Both the position numbers and the translations under genes were made by a program. From assembly GCA_021797295.1 (NCBI GenBank), contig JAKAAA010000059.1, positions 1-6,649 on the forward strand: a stretch of DNA of 6,649 nucleotides, in the 5' to 3' direction. The notes beneath the pieces were generated by a model. That model saw nothing but the letters and a program-made list of their open reading frames with translations, was not told where the DNA came from and did not search any database. This document shows positions 6,266 to 6,649 of the stretch, piece after piece (within the stretch, counting starts at the first letter, position 1; each line of letters starts with the position of its first letter). This DNA comes from Thermoplasmata archaeon (GTDB lineage Archaea; Thermoplasmatota; Thermoplasmata; Thermoplasmatales; Thermoplasmataceae).

Positions 6266-6649
6266 TCTTGACCACCTTTATAATATAAATCTGATCCATG
6301 GGGACAAATCTTTTGTATTTTGACACAGGCATAAGTTTGGAAATGTTTATCTGCCTTATTTCCGCCTTCAAATTTCTGGATTCAATATAATCAATTGCCT
6401 TCTCCAAATTTTCAATGGTTGTTATATTTATAACTAATCTTCCATTTGTTCTCATTCTAGCATATGAATAATCCATTAAGTCCATAATTTTGCCTGAAGA
6501 ACCCCCTATAAAAACGCAATCTGGATCAGGAAGATCATGAAGTGCATCTGGTGCCATTCCATTTATAATATTTATATCGGTTGCACACATCTCCATATTT
6601 GTCTGTATATTTCCACAGAGTTCCGTGCTTTTCTCTACCGCATAAATAT
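6258..6649 (-). CDS. cbiT: Cobalt-precorrin-6B C15-methyltransferase, decarboxylating (partial, 5' end off window)
   Basis: The C-terminal 129 residues of CbiT are present; the reading frame is open to the window edge, and about 60 residues of a typical protein of roughly 190 are missing. CbiT methylates C-15 and decarboxylates the C-12 acetate side chain in cobalamin synthesis. It has a class I SAM-methyltransferase fold unlike CbiL and CbiF. The visible part opens with IYAVEKS, where the acidic residue at the end of strand 2 binds the SAM ribose, then INGMAPDAL and the family-typical LPDPDCVFIGGSSGK, followed by a GRLVINITTIE strand. An internal ATG at 6596 is not the start because the YAVEK motif lies upstream of it. 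Whether it is fused to a CbiE domain cannot be seen. Its TAA stop overlaps the proposed cbiL start by 8 bases, and its last codons contain the cbiL ribosome binding site. Confidence 0.9.
   Translation of the reverse strand, partial: IYAVEKSTELCGNIQTNMEMCATDINIINGMAPDALHDLPDPDCVFIGGSSGKIMDLMDYSYARMRTNGRLVINITTIENLEKAIDYIESRNLKAEIRQINISKLMPVSKYKRFVPMDQIYIIKVVKNE
6263..6276 (-). promoter_or_regulatory. Ribosome binding site and ACG start of cbiL
   Basis: Within the last codons of cbiT the minus strand reads GGTGGTCAAGAACG. GGTGGT resembles the GGTGAT consensus and ends five bases before the ACG. It is the only candidate ribosome binding site in the short interval where cbiL must begin, and it shares GTGGT(N5-6)ACG with the cbiF start. 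Confidence 0.55.

Noticed and set aside
5606..6276. Programmed frameshifting producing a CbiT-CbiL-CbiF polyprotein.
   Set aside because: The two junctions need shifts in opposite directions and neither has a standard slippery heptamer or an obvious stimulatory structure. ACG starts with adjacent ribosome binding sites explain both more simply, though frameshifting is not excluded.

Overview
The window looks like chromosomal DNA from an AT-rich archaeon, most likely of the order Thermoplasmatales (Ferroplasma/Acidiplasma/Cuniculiplasma-like). The reasons are an archaeal-type bifunctional fructose-bisphosphate aldolase/phosphatase, the anaerobic (Cbi-type) cobalamin enzymes, the AT-rich base use with many ATA and AGG/AGA codons, and several genes with a TATA-like box 25-32 bases upstream of the start codon and no ribosome binding site, as in leaderless archaeal transcripts. 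The genus is an inference.

Layout, left to right. At 1-54 (minus) is the first 18 codons of a gene that leaves the window. At 225-1284 (minus) is a decayed DDE transposase with several stops and frameshifts; no terminal repeats could be fixed. At 1417-2562 (minus) is a complete fructose-1,6-bisphosphate aldolase/phosphatase with all expected catalytic residues. At 2706-3698 (minus) is a compact, cysteine-free FAD/NAD(P)-dependent oxidoreductase of the type II NADH dehydrogenase class. At 3810-4874 (plus) is a 354-residue, helix-rich protein of unknown function, the only plus-strand gene. From 4857 to the right edge (minus) is the end of a cobalamin operon, transcribed cbiT, cbiL, cbiF, with each gene overlapping the next by a few bases. 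The cbiF end overlaps the unknown gene tail-to-tail by 18 bases.

The most notable observation concerns the cobalamin genes. Neither cbiL nor cbiF has an ATG, GTG, TTG or CTG codon between the nearest upstream in-frame stop and the conserved N-terminal GxGPGDPE motif. In both, the only position that gives a normal-length N-terminus and has a Shine-Dalgarno-like sequence (GTGGT, 5-6 bases upstream) is an ACG codon. I propose that both genes start at ACG, probably by coupled translation from the overlapping upstream gene. Conventional start calling would truncate both proteins and remove part of the SAM-binding N-terminus.

Functionally the window is mostly housekeeping: gluconeogenesis, electron input to the respiratory chain, and corrin-ring methylation, plus one insertion-sequence remnant and one orphan coiled-coil gene. 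No tRNA, rRNA, CRISPR array or defence system was seen.
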